Made by a program: the position numbers and the translations under genes. This document shows positions 1 to 23,129 of a stretch of 64,000 bases of DNA, in pieces. Under the pieces are notes generated by a model. It saw only the letters and a list, made by a program, of their open reading frames with translations, was not told the origin of the DNA and ran no database searches. Numbering within the stretch: the first letter of the stretch is position 1; every line of letters starts with the position of its first letter. The stretch is taken from assembly GCA_051294375.1 (NCBI GenBank), contig CM119265.1:19457642-19521641 (forward strand), read 5' to 3'. This stretch comes from Paraspadella gotoi. Taxonomy: Eukaryota > Chaetognatha.

Positions 1-1027
1 TTTTTATATTGGTTGTACCAATTTCATAAAATTCAGCTCATTGTATTTTGATGCTAGTGCGGAGTACAATAAGTATTCCCCGATCTAATACTTAAGGGAG
101 TGGTCTTTTCATACAATTGAAACATTCTTTGAAATATTTATACCACTTCATTGATAGGGAAGCCAGGCACTCTGGGAGTGAATAAACGAGACTGTGAGAG
201 AGTCTTGATTGAAAGCTTGCAGGGACCTGCTATGTCATTATCTTGTAAGAGTGATGGAGGCCTTAAACCACCAAAGCCTGTCCAAAGTCAGGGGCAAGAT
301 AGCTTATTTATTAAATGAATGGATAATTTTTATATTGGTTGTACCAATTTCATATAAAACATAATTGAATAGTGTCTTGTTCCGATGGTTTTATTTGTCT
401 TGTGTGAAACTCTTTTACTAATCGTCAGAAATTAGAGAGATAACCAAGAATTCTAACAATATGTACATTGACAATAGGACGAATGTTGGACACAAACTGG
501 ATCAAGGTGAGCCATCTCGCTGTTAATATCGCTCATCTAAATATAAAAACTCATCGCTGAACCTCCTGGATTGGGGAGTCTTTAGAACTGACCGATCGCC
601 GACTCGATTTTTTCCTTTTTGTTTACCGTTTTTTTTTTTTCCGGATCTGCTTATCGCAGATTCCGGCTCTATAATTCACAATCTATTTCACTTTTTTTAT
701 TTTTATATTAAATGTAATTAATCTGCATTAATTAATTATTAATAAATAAGTAATTAATTATTTGTAATTTTGTAATCGAGATTGTTGTTTTGTGATTGAG
801 AGGCGAGACAAAGTGGAAAACGATTTTGACACAAATGTTAAGCGCTGATGAAGGCTCGAAAATTGTGAGCCGAAACATGTCTGCTTTGTTACAAATAAAA
901 TCGTTGTAAAGAATTAAAAAAACTTTGCGAGACACGAATCAATTAATTATCTGATCAGCTGCTTACCGATAATGATCGTAGGCAGATCCGGCATTGTTTG
1001 CTCAAACTTGGTTTTTCTCATCCTCAC
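1..1027. other. Intron or gene tail 3' of CFAP251 exon n; no exon recognised
   Basis: About 1 kb of AT-rich sequence. I searched both strands for the expected next CFAP251 exon and saw none. It holds two direct copies of a short palindromic motif (5-31 and 327-352) and a T-rich tract at 628-646. Confidence 0.6.
5..352. repeat. Direct pair of a palindromic motif, with an inverted copy at 2143-2166
   Basis: The motif ATTGGTTGTACCAATTTCAT occurs at both ends of this interval, and its reverse complement is at 2143-2166. Its core TTGGT-TGT-ACCAA is itself a palindrome. Together the three copies look like termini of a small non-coding repeat or MITE-like element, but no full element with clear target-site duplications was defined. 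Confidence 0.4.
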
Positions 1028-13192
<12,165 letters not shown>

Positions 13193-13855
13193 CTGGTGGG
13201 AGAGATTGAGGAGGGGGGGGGAAATAGAGGGTAAGAACGATGATGTCATGAAATTGTCTTTATTTATGACTTTGGAAAAAGAGGAGATGCCGGAGACGGG
13301 GATGAAGAAGAAGAAGAAAAAGATAAGAGTTATCGGGGTTGATCGGATTTGAAGCGATGAGATGCGATGAAATTCATCGCGGGTCGTTGCAATTCTTTTA
13401 GCGCGTGTCACAAGCGAGGAGGTTAGTAGACTGGGTTGTCGAAATGATTTATGCTGATTTATTTATGTATCTGTTTTAAGAATTTGGTCTTGAACGGTTG
13501 TACCCGAATTAAAGAAGTTCATACTCCTTCTGACGATGGCAGAAAAGTTAAGTTAGTATTAGTAAAACGATTTACCAAGCTATAAAGAAAAGACCGAGAG
13601 TAAGAAAAAGAAAATAAAGGAAAGAAAAGAAAAGAAAGGAAAGAAAAGAAAAGAAAGGAAAGAAAAGGAGAGGAAAATGAGAAACGGAGGCTCGTCTCGT
13701 CGGTCGTGTGTTGAGCCGCGGATTCAACGGAATCATAAAACGAAGAAAGACGGATGTCGACGGTGGCAGGTCATAAGCCTCAGACTTTTATTTATATTTG
13801 CCGCGAGACGATCGTGATACTTTTTAATTAGGAGCTGGAGAGAGAGACAAAGAAA
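13193..13855. other. Upstream of the first recognised CFAP251 exon; no exon seen
   Basis: Contains a short GAA-rich stretch (13,300-13,325) and a GGAAA-rich tract (13,615-13,680). The family's N-terminal coding sequence was looked for on the minus strand here and not found. Confidence 0.5.
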
Positions 13856-14443
13856 CGATTCAAATCGCAAATGAATTTTGCCCAACAGATGGTGAATGCA
13901 TTCCCTTGCGGCGCTTCGGATCGAGAGGTCATGTAAAACTCCGATTCTCAATTGTTCATCGCATGTTTTCAATCATCCGGTCAGCAGGCGGCTGATATTT
14001 CGTTTATCTCTCTCCCGACCGTCTATTCGAAAAAACCCGTCAAAACCCCTTGTAACCACTATCGGCCGCCCCCCTCTCAATCGCCCTCATGTAATCGCCG
14101 TTCTCACATCGCTGCTCAATGCGTCTCGAATCGCCCTCTCAATCCCCTCTCGATCGCCCTCTCATCGCCCTCTCGATCGCCCTCTCAAACGAGATCGACG
14201 ACCTGAATTTCGCATAAAACGTTTTCTTCGTCGCCCCGGAATTACGATGAGAGAGAATCGCTTTCGTTTATTCGCTCCATTTTTGGAGTCTTTCCTTCTT
14301 TTCTTTTTTCTCGCCTCCTTTTTTCGCCTCCATTTTGTTATTTCGTTTCTTTCCTTCTTCTCGCTCAAGCGACGAAGAATTTCGAGGTCGATGACGAGCG
14401 ATCTATGCGTCTCAGTTCAAACGCGTCTTCGTCTCCTCTCTCT

Positions 14444-14476
<33 letters not shown>

Positions 14477-14759
14477 ATTCTCCTCTCTCTCTCTCTTCTC
14501 TCTCCCCTACAATTCACGACTTTCATTCCGTCCCTCTCACACCAGCTTCACAAAAACTGTTCACCTTTATTCGAGGATTTTTACTTTTGAAAAGAGTAAA
14601 GAAAAAAATTCATTCTGCGCAGACCGAGAAAATGGGAAAGGAGGCAGACGATAAAAGGATAAAAAAAAATACATACGAGTAATTTTAAAAAGAGAAAGCG
14701 AGAGAGAGAGGAGAGAGAGAGAGAGAGAGAGATGAGAGGGAGAGAGAGAGGTGAGAGTG

Positions 14760-14803
<44 letters not shown>

Positions 14804-15010
14804 AGAGAAGCGAGAGAGGAGAGAGAGAGTGAGAGCCCGACTCCGGGAATAAAGATTCGATGAGGAAAAAATCTAAAAAAAGGATTCAATTCACGACAAA
14901 AAAAGAGAGAGAGAAAAAGGAGAGGAGAGGATCGACCAACACCATAATTTCCCATTTTCCGTAACTTTTTTTTTTTACTCTTTTGTTTTTTTTTCTCTCT
15001 TCATATTTTT
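13856..15010 (+). repeat. Left arm of a near-palindrome
   Basis: This arm recurs as reverse complement at 15,342-16,545. For example ATGGTGAATGCATTCCCTTG at 13,889 matches the reverse complement near 16,475, and the poly-T/TTTTGTTTTT stretch at 14,965-15,000 matches the A-rich sequence right after the gap at 15,342. A run of GCGATCGAGAGGG-type units near 14,080-14,190 is mirrored at 16,225-16,340. The arms are separated by (GA)n, (CT)n and a 25-N gap. In the second copy (54,590-56,110) the segment is present only once, in the orientation of the right arm. Confidence 0.8.
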
Positions 15011-15076
15011 CATTTTTTTTCTTTTCTTTTCCCTTAATTAAGTAAAATGCCGGGAGCGTGAGGAATGGCAAAAGAC

Positions 15077-15156
<80 letters not shown>

Positions 15157-15238
15157 ATGGGGTGAGATAGCCGGGGGTTATAGGAAGAGCGGGAGGGAGA
15201 CCGCAATAATTCCATGAATAAAACCACGTAAGCTGGCA

Positions 15239-15306
<68 letters not shown>

Positions 15307-15316
15307 GCTCTCTCCC

Positions 15317-15341
15317 NNNNNNNNNNNNNNNNNNNNNNNNN
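15317..15341. other. Assembly gap, 25 N
   Basis: Exactly 25 N between a (CT)n tract and a poly-A start; it sits at the centre of the near-palindrome. Confidence 0.99.
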
Positions 15342-15535
15342 AAAAAAAAACAAAAGAGTAAAATAAAAAAAGTTACGGAAAATGGGAAATTATGGTGTTG
15401 GTCGATCCTCTCTCTCCTTTTCTCTCTCTCTTTTTTTGTCGTGATTGAATCCTTTTTTTAGATTTTTTCCTCATCGAATCTTTATTCCCGGAGTCGGGCT
15501 CTCACTCTCTCTCTCTCTCTCTCTTCTTCACTCTC

Positions 15536-15569
<34 letters not shown>

Positions 15570-15873
15570 TTCTCTTTTTAAAATTCTCGTATGTATTTTT
15601 TTTATCCTTTTATCGTCTGCCTCCTTTCCATTTTCTCGGTCCTGGCCCAGAATGAATTTTTTTTCTTTACTCTTTTCAAAAGTAAAAATCCTCGAATAAA
15701 GGTGAACAGTTTTTGTGAACTGGTGTGAGAGGGACGGAATGAAAGTCGTGAAATTGTAGGGGAGAGAGAGAGAGAAAAGAAAAATTCCTCGAATAAGGTG
15801 GAACAGTTTTTGTAACTGGTGTGGAGAGGACGGGAAGGAAGTCGGTGGGAATTGGGTAGGGGGAAGGGAGAGG

Positions 15874-15946
<73 letters not shown>

Positions 15947-16545
15947 AGAGAGAGANNNNNNNNNNNNNNNNNNNNNNNNNGAGAGACGAAGCGTTTGAAC
16001 CTGAGACGCATAAATCGCCGTCATCGACCCTCGAATATCTTCGTCGCCCTTGAGCGAGAAAAGGAAAGACGAAAAAAAAATGGAGGCGAAAAAAGGAGGC
16101 GAGAAAAAAAGAAAAGAAGGAAAGACTCCAAAAATGGAGCGATAAACGAAGCGATTCTCTTCATCGTAATTCGGGCGACGAGAAAACGTTTTAGCGAAAT
16201 TCAGGGTCGTCGATCCTCGATTGAGAGGGCGATCGAGAGGGCGATCGAGAGGGCGATCGAGAGGGCGATTGAGAGGGCGATCGAGAGGGCGATTGAGAGG
16301 GCGATTGAGAAGGCGATTAAGAGGGCGATTGAGAGGGCGATGTGAGTGACGGTCGATAGAGGTCGGGAAGAGATAACAATATCACCGCTGATGACTGGAT
16401 GATTGAAACAGCGATGAACAATTGAGAAATCGGAAGTTTACAGTGACTCTCGATCCTGAGCGCCGCAAGGGAATGCAATATCACCAATCTGTTGGGCAAA
16501 AAATTCATTTGCGATTTGAATCGTTTCTTTGACCTTTTAGCTATT
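15342..16545 (-). repeat. Right arm of the near-palindrome
   Basis: Reverse complement of 13,856-15,010, itself cut by a second 25-N gap at 15,956-15,980, with a partial repeat of one stretch (15,781-15,870 repeats 15,690-15,770). The arm ends in a long (GA)n run at 16,561-16,682. Confidence 0.8.
15956..15980. other. Assembly gap, 25 N
   Basis: Exactly 25 N with GA repeat on both sides. Confidence 0.99.
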
Positions 16546-16556
16546 CATCGTCCAGT

Positions 16557-16682
<126 letters not shown>

Positions 16683-16699
16683 GATGGATTCAGAGTTTA

Positions 16700-17221
16700 A
16701 CCCTTTTTAAGTGGAGTAATAAAAAAGCCCTCATTTTTAATTTTGCGCCCAAGGTTTTTCTCACTTTTTCAATTCCCCAGGGGGCGGGGTTGTCGTTCAG
16801 GGTTGGCACCAGGGGGCATTGGGTAACTAATATTGACTCCGACTCGCGAAGGTCCCTTATAAGCGGATCCTTACATTCCCCTTCCAGCGGAATAACCTCG
16901 CCAAAGTTTGCGTTTTTCGGCGGTCATCCCTGAGCGATGTTACTGAACATTAATTAATGTTCCGTTAGTATAACACTCGACCACGACCTTATATCATTGA
17001 CTGAAACAAAAAACCCGACTTTGAACCACAATATAGGCCCCCTACTTAGTCAAAGCTACCATCTAATCCAGCTTTGTCCCTTCCCGCCTCAACTAGTAGC
17101 TCCGCACCCCACACCACCTCCCCCCCCCCTTTTCCCCTTCGGCGGGCGAAGTAACGAAGGATCCTTTATGGGCGAAGCGATTCTCCACCGAAGGCGGAAG
17201 CATTAATATTTTTTATGGGCG

Positions 17222-17257
<36 letters not shown>

Positions 17258-18950
17258 GATGACGAAGAAGACCACCGATACAAGGACCAGTATGACGATA
17301 ACGATGACGATAATGACGTAGACAAGGTCGACGATGGGATATCGCTGACAGTTTTCGATGACAATCGATTTCGACGATGATTTTGACGATGACGCTGAAG
17401 ATGCCCAGGAAGCAATAATCTTGTGGACTGCATGGGCTGGCGATTAGGTTGGGTGGGATTGATGGATTGGAATGAAATGGATCAAATTTAGGTTTTATTT
17501 TAGTTAATTTAATTTAATAGATTATTTGCCACAAGTGAATTTTCATATATGATACAGATTCAACATGAGAGAATGAATAAATTGAAATGAATGAATGAAA
17601 GAAAGAAAGAAAGAAAGAAAGAAAGGAAGACAAAAGAACAAATAAGAAAGAAAGTAAACAGAAAAGCATACAAAGACAAAAAGAAACAAAGACAAAAAAA
17701 AAACACTAACAGTAGCACTGTGACCTTTCCCGGTCCAGTTGCGTCTTCGACGAAGAACTTACAAACGAACCGGAAGCGGCGGTCGCGCTCGGGTCAGGCT
17801 GCAGGAACAACACCGCTGGACCTCACTGCGGGGAATGAAGGTTGGGTGGCCCAATCTGAGGGAGAGATCAAAAAAAAAAAAAAAATTCTAAAACCCTTTT
17901 TTCTAGAAACTAATCGAGTCTTAATTAAACCATTTTGCCACAAAATAGTTACAGAACAGTTCCATTACCGAACTCGGTTTTTAACCCGTAATTACAATAA
18001 ATTCATTTCTTTTTTTTTCGGGGCCCAGCCTGGATTGTAGACGGCCCGGCACAGATTGCATGGAGGAAGAGTTCGTCAAAGCAAAAAATAAAAGGAGTGG
18101 GAAAATAATTAATGTTTATTGAAAGAGAAAAAAATGCATGTTCAAGGCCGTTGTATTTTTTTAAACTGTAATCTTTTCATTTTATGTCGAAAAATCTTAC
18201 TTGTTACATGACCTTAGATCATAATTTTTTTTAGTTAAGTCTTGGCAGATCTCTACTTCTGGGACCGCTCATATGATTCTCGCTAAATTCTGGAACATAG
18301 TTTGCTTCCTTGCCTTCCGGTGTTTAACTTGTTTTATATTTATCTTTGTGAAACTTATTACCAACTGAGTTATTTGCATAAATTTGTATTCTGGTCAAAT
18401 ATATGATTTATCTTGACAGATTTTGAATTCCATGGAGCTAACTATGGACAGCTGGCTTTTTAGAAGTTTATAAGCAAACTAGTTAGCCTCATTTACTTTA
18501 AAAATGATTTAAAAGATGCTTTTTTAAAATTTAATATAACAATCGAAATAGACGTAATAAAGTTGTCAAAAAGGAGATTAATTTTTCCCCTGTAGTTTAT
18601 ATCAACTCTACACTTTTTATTCATTCAAATTCTATATTTAGGTTACTTGTAATAAAAACATCATTCTCGATTTTTTTTTGCAAGACCCCAAACAATGAGC
18701 CATAATTTCCGAATAAGATTTTTCAAAAACTCGACGCTCCTTAATTTTCCGGCCCCTTTTCGATCGCACAATCTCACAACTTTATGTCCTCCATATTCGG
18801 AGATTCTGGAATCGCGTTCCACTCCCCACCTTAACAGATCAACATTGGTCGGAAATTTACCACAACTTGGAAGATCTTCTCGAAGAATTATTTTAAAAGA
18901 AGAAAATTAAAAATGAAGTTGAAAAAGATAAAAAGCTCGACTTCTTTGGT
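16700..18950. other. Mostly non-coding sequence with (ACG)n and one 78-bp array unit
   Basis: An (ACG)n tract lies at 17,222-17,258 and one unit of the 78-bp repeat at about 17,315-17,392, after which the sequence turns into unrelated DNA. A GAAA-rich tract is at 17,597-17,700. A weak minus-strand exon candidate at 17,763-17,825 (acceptor CCGCAG, donor GTAAGT) is open in only one phase and resembles nothing known. From 17,840 to 18,950 I see nothing I can support. Confidence 0.5.
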
Positions 18951-18959
18951 GATGTGAAC

Positions 18960-19067
18960 AGACGACATTGCCCCCCCTCCCGGTTTGACGGCGTCAAGAA
19001 TGAAGTCCCAACCATCGATGTGAATGTGTCCATCTGCGAAAACCGCCGACCATCGGTTGCAACGTCG
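18960..19067 (-). CDS. Candidate exon, unknown product
   Basis: Between an acceptor (CCTAG|CGA) and a possible donor (TCGTCT|GTTCAC) there are 36 open codons reading RRCNRWSAVFADGHIHIDGW and DFILDAVKPGG. The composition is protein-like and the pattern of short hydrophobic strands ending HIDGW could be a WD-type strand, but that is only an impression. It lies on the same strand as the two candidates just upstream. No family is named. Confidence 0.25.
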
Positions 19068-19460
19068 CTAGGACTCCTGGAAAAAAAAAAAAGAATCACA
19101 AAGTATTATGGCTTACAGCCGCGTTGCCTGTGATGACCCATTGGTGAAGGGGCATTCACTTTGGCTTTGGAGGCTTTCCGACCGCCTCCTGTCACTGGCG
19201 CGGTTACAAGGACAGGTCTCGCTTTGCCAACGCCAGAGGGAAGTCGTCAGAACTGTGGATTGGAGCACTACGCCCGGGGACCGGTGTGGTCCCGCCTCTG
19301 AGGCCAATGGATTGCATAACGACGGAGGAGGATGTGAGGCGGTTTGAATATACCGCACGTATCAAAGGTTAATGTTAATTAAGTTAAAGTTTTAAAAACC
19401 CCAACACCTTCTCGAACGGCAACTCCCCGCCTTTCCGTGAAACCCGAGGAAGAGTTAGTT

Positions 19461-19575
19461 CTAAATTTCTTCTCCCGCGCGACGCTCATCTTCCGGAGAC
19501 GCGCGACGGCGATCGACTGTGATGAGGGCGTCGAGGGCCGGCGCGCGCAGGCATTTGACCACTGCATCCTGGTTC
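19461..19575 (-). CDS. Candidate exon, unknown product (3' limit uncertain)
   Basis: Acceptor CTTCAG|G, then an open frame NQDAVVKCLRAPALDALITV that runs to TAG at 19,461. No convincing GT donor in this frame was found; the GT after ACA at 19,518 would give phase 0. The first base completes a Val codon with the exon candidate at 20,036-20,172. The opposite strand is also open here, so the strand is not certain. Confidence 0.28.
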
Positions 19576-19793
19576 CTGAAGCGGGCGGTGAATGTAAGGG
19601 CAGAGTTGGAAGAAGTGGGGAAGGGAGAAGAAGAACGATGAAAAAGATAGAGAGGAAAAGCGAAAACAGTTTAAATAAAACGAGGAAAGGAAAGAAAGAA
19701 AGAAAGAAAGAAAAGAAAGAACAAAAGAAATAAAAGACAAGAAAGAAAAGAAAGGATAAAAGAAAGAAAGATTAAAAGAAAGAAAAGAAAAGA

Positions 19794-19923
19794 AAGAAAT
19801 AAATAAATAAATAAATAAATAAAATAAATAAATAAATAAATAATAAATAAATTAAATAAATTAATAAAATTAAATTAAATAAATAAATAAATAAATAACA
19901 TAAATAAATAAATAAATAAAAAA

Positions 19924-19954
<31 letters not shown>

Positions 19955-19985
19955 CAATAAATAAATTAATTAATTAATTAATAAT
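19794..19985. repeat. (AAAT)n tetranucleotide repeat
   Basis: About 190 bp of AAATA/AAAT units with small interruptions, following a GAAA-rich tract from 19,690. Confidence 0.9.
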
Positions 19986-20035
19986 AATTAAAATAATAAA
20001 GAAAGACGGAGCAAATAAATTAACAATTCACATAC

Positions 20036-20172
20036 ACGCGGCGATAATCGACAATCCTCTCCCCGGCTTTTTTGGTTTGACCGTCTCCATTGACGACCCG
20101 CGCGGCGTGCGCGGCCGCCAAGTTACCCCGACGCCCGTACCGTTGACGTCTTCGTCGTAATGCGTCGCCCAA
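20036..20172 (-). CDS. Candidate exon, unknown product, phase-compatible with 19,575
   Basis: Acceptor ATAAAAG|TTG, donor GT|GTATGT, length 137 = 135+2. The frame contains NLAAAHAARVVNGDGQTKKA and GERIVDYRRV. Joining its two spare bases to the one spare base at 19,575 gives a Val and keeps the frame open (DYRRV-NQDAVVKC). The 5' half is Arg-rich, and a second frame (ATHYDEDVNGTG) is equally open there, so a frame error in the assembly is possible. Confidence 0.3.
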
Positions 20173-20329
20173 CTTTTATGTAGAGAGTGTGGACTTCGTC
20201 TTCGGTTTTTCGCCCAGATCAGCATTCGTTGGAAGATGGCGGGACATGGCGTTGCGCGCTTGAGGATAGAGTGTTCATGGAGGCGTGGTCCCGAATTTAA
20301 AAAGCAGTAAGGAGAGTCTGAGAGAGAGA

Positions 20330-21289
20330 GATTAGTTGAGATTAACGGTTTTATTAAAACCAGTTTACGTTAAAACGATCGAGTTTCTTGACTTTGAAAT
20401 TTCCGTGAATTTTCATCTCGACATATTATCGATAAATCGTAATATGAAAAAGAAGTCAAATCACTATTCAAAAATTGAGATAGAAAAATTCCACGATTTC
20501 CTGTGCACTGAAAATTCTGAAAAGACGCCGTTTCGTCTCTTTTTTCTTTGACCCTATATATAACGAAAAGAAGCTAAGACGATCACGGTGGCAAAAGTTC
20601 AACAAAACAGTTTAAATAATCCGTCAACGATTTATGATTTTAGGTAGTTTTCAGAAAAAAGAAAGAAGAAACTAATACTCGAAAGTTTGAAACAAATTTT
20701 AACACATGAGCTTAAGTAGAATGTTCACCTTGTTTGTTCATATGGTTTAAATCGAGTTTGTTTTTTGTTTGCGCCGCGAGTAACTCGGCGGAGAACTCTA
20801 TAAGTCACTTTTTGGTCGGTTTCCGGTCGGTCCGAGTCCCACTTAAGGTTTAATTTGTAAATTAAAAATGCATATAGTTGGACTTACTATTTTTGTTAAG
20901 ACAGAAAAAAAAATCTAAGGGACTGCTCAGCGCCGGCCTTAAATTGAACTTCCTAAAACTATAAGGAATAAAAGACAGAATTTTGATGCATGTGCAGGTC
21001 ATTAAATATATGGCAAAGAAATTTTGTTAGTGCATGTCATATCATGTCATGTAATCATGTGAATGAAAAGGGAAAATAACTGCGGGCGCAAAACACATTG
21101 GAATTTACCGTTCTTGTTCAGGCATTTATCACATAACTGTCTGGTTATATTGTCTCGAGACATAAATAAAGAGAAGCGAAGCAGCAAATACTCTTGTTAC
21201 GACTGGACAGGTCAAATTTATTTTTTTCTTTTCGCCTCTCTCCCCCATTCTTAGCATTTTTATGTCACTTTATATATTCTCTTTCTCTC

Positions 21290-21369
<80 letters not shown>

Positions 21370-22583
21370 CCTCCCTCTCCGAACCAGGGAGTCCAGAATG
21401 AACTCGTTTGGCCCAGAGAGGTCGGGGGTCCAGTCGTAGGCGGCCCCCGTCGGCCTCAAGCCCGAGAAGCTCAAATCAAATCAATTTTGATTTCGTTTAA
21501 TGTCGCTTTTTATGCTCCATACATTTTTCTCAAAATATTTTTATTGCAGGCTCCGGCTTTCGTCTGAACTCTACGGTCTACCTTATCCCTCGTCGACGAC
21601 AACGTGTAGTAAAATTAAAATTTAGAATTTGCCCAAATCGAAAAAAAAATGCAAATAAAGCAACACTTATTCACTAAAAAAAAAAACATATTTTTTTTCT
21701 TATTTTTGCCTAAATAATAACTGTTATAAACTTAATGAGATTGTTTTCTATGATGATGTAGACAAGTATTAAAATTATTGAAAAACTAATTGTGTTTATT
21801 TATTTTTCGAACATTTTTTAAAGTTTTATCTTAATTAGGCCTTTGTACTATTTTCCCCTAATTCTCCACTTTCGACCGTATTACTTTCCCAGCTTGCCCT
21901 CTTTTTCCTACCAACATCCCTTTTCCCCCTTCACCGACGGGTCCGCATTTTCCATCTCCCCATGATCCTTCCCATTTCCCCCACCCCAACCCCAACCCCA
22001 ACCGCCAACCCCCACACGTCCCTAAAACCCATCCTCTCACCAATATTTCTCCCCTTTTACCCATTTTGTCCTCCCCTCGTTCCTTCAAATCCCTTCCCAT
22101 TCTTTCTCGGTACAACTCGTAAATTCAGCCTTTTTTTTTCCTTTTTTCTTTTTTTTTTTTTTTCGAAAATTTTTTCGATCGGCCGAACACCAAAATGGCG
22201 GACGCGGCGTGGTGGGGGAAAGTGAAAAAAAGAAAAGAAGAAAAAGGTAGGCAGGAAACGGACCGAGAGAAAAGGAAGGATTGGTTGGCGCGATGAGGAG
22301 AGATGGAGGACCGCGAGTGGCGAAAACTTAAAAACGACGAGAGAAAACGGAGGAAAGAAAAAATGGGAGGAAAATGAAATATAAAAGGAAAAAAAAAAAA
22401 GATTTATCGGTTTCTGCTTGAAGGTTTATGTCCGTCTCGGCCTAAACAAGCTATCACGTATGCAAAGTAGTTCGACCTCGGCGTTGACGCCTCTGGGGAC
22501 CACTTCCGGTTGGCTGCTACCGCCACGTCTCTCTCTTATCTCGTTTCTCAAACTTTCTTCAGTCCCGGGCCCTTCCCTTTCTC

Positions 22584-22614
<31 letters not shown>

Positions 22615-22620
22615 CTCCTC
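20330..22620. other. No gene recognised
   Basis: Contains the second copy of the dispersed repeat (20,770-21,120), a CT tract (21,285-21,375), a C-rich stretch (21,960-22,020) and a T-rich run (22,130-22,165). A minus-strand frame at 22,430-22,545 ends VNAEVELLCIRDSLFRPRRT and stop, but lacks clear splice signals. Confidence 0.4.
20770..21120. repeat. Dispersed repeat, family copy 2
   Basis: Diverged relative of 12,040-12,380 with the same landmark order, lying in sequence that is otherwise present once. The divergence (substitutions and indels throughout) is what an old interspersed repeat would show. The two ends are not sharply defined. Confidence 0.7.
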
Positions 22621-22628
22621 TCTCTATC

Positions 22629-22702
22629 AATTAATTAATTAATTAATTAATTAATTAATTAATTAATTAATTAATTAATAATTAATTAATTAATTAAATA
22701 AA
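22629..22702. repeat. (TTAA)n repeat
   Basis: Seventy-odd bases of AATTAATT units directly after a short CT tract. Confidence 0.9.
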
Positions 22703-22758
22703 TAATTAATAAAAAATTTAAACGTAGAATTGCGAGCGTCCGACCTCCGCGTGGGAAT

Positions 22759-23073
22759 TTAAACGTGACCATGCGTGCCGCCGCCTTGCGCCACGCCCAC
22801 GATTTCGCCTCGATTCGCGGGTTCGCGGGAAACCGCTCGGGTTGACGCACTGGCGTCGAATTTCGCGCCATCGACGACCCGAGTGACCCTCACCCACCCC
22901 TCTCCCCCGGATTCCGAACTGGGTGATGTAAGGTAAGGGCGAAAGGTAGGCGTGGCAAAGGTGCAGTAGAAAACCGGGTATTCTAGCTCCGAATTCCGAT
23001 CGTTCGCTTCACGAGTTGTCGCGGAACTATAAAATTTCCGTTTTCTTCCCACCCGACTTCGGACCGAGTCCAT
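22759..23073 (-). CDS. Short open frame downstream of a TATA-like box, doubtful
   Basis: An ATG at 23,073 opens about 105 codons (start MDSVRSRVGRKRKF, end VGVAQGGGTHGHV). TATAAA lies at 23,107-23,112 on the same strand, only 34 nt upstream of the ATG, which would leave almost no 5' UTR if used in the usual way. No homologue comes to mind. The region is GC-rich, so a chance open frame is likely. Confidence 0.15.
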   Translation of the reverse strand: MDSVRSRVGRKRKFYSSATTREANDRNSELEYPVFYCTFATPTFRPYLTSPSSESGGEGWVRVTRVVDGAKFDASASTRAVSREPANRGEIVGVAQGGGTHGHV

Positions 23074-23129
23074 TATCGTTCCCGCCGAGGCGCGGCCGAG
23101 CTTGGCTTTATACCCTGGTCGCAACTTTG

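Noticed and set aside
13896-14654. 252-codon plus-strand open frame in the palindrome arm
   Set aside because: Arg/Ser/Leu-rich, built from GCGATCGAGAGGG-type and CT repeats; no family match and not kept in other copies.
23107-23112. TATAAA as promoter of a gene starting at 23,073
   Set aside because: Only 34 nt from the ATG and no support for the product; kept only as a low-confidence open frame.
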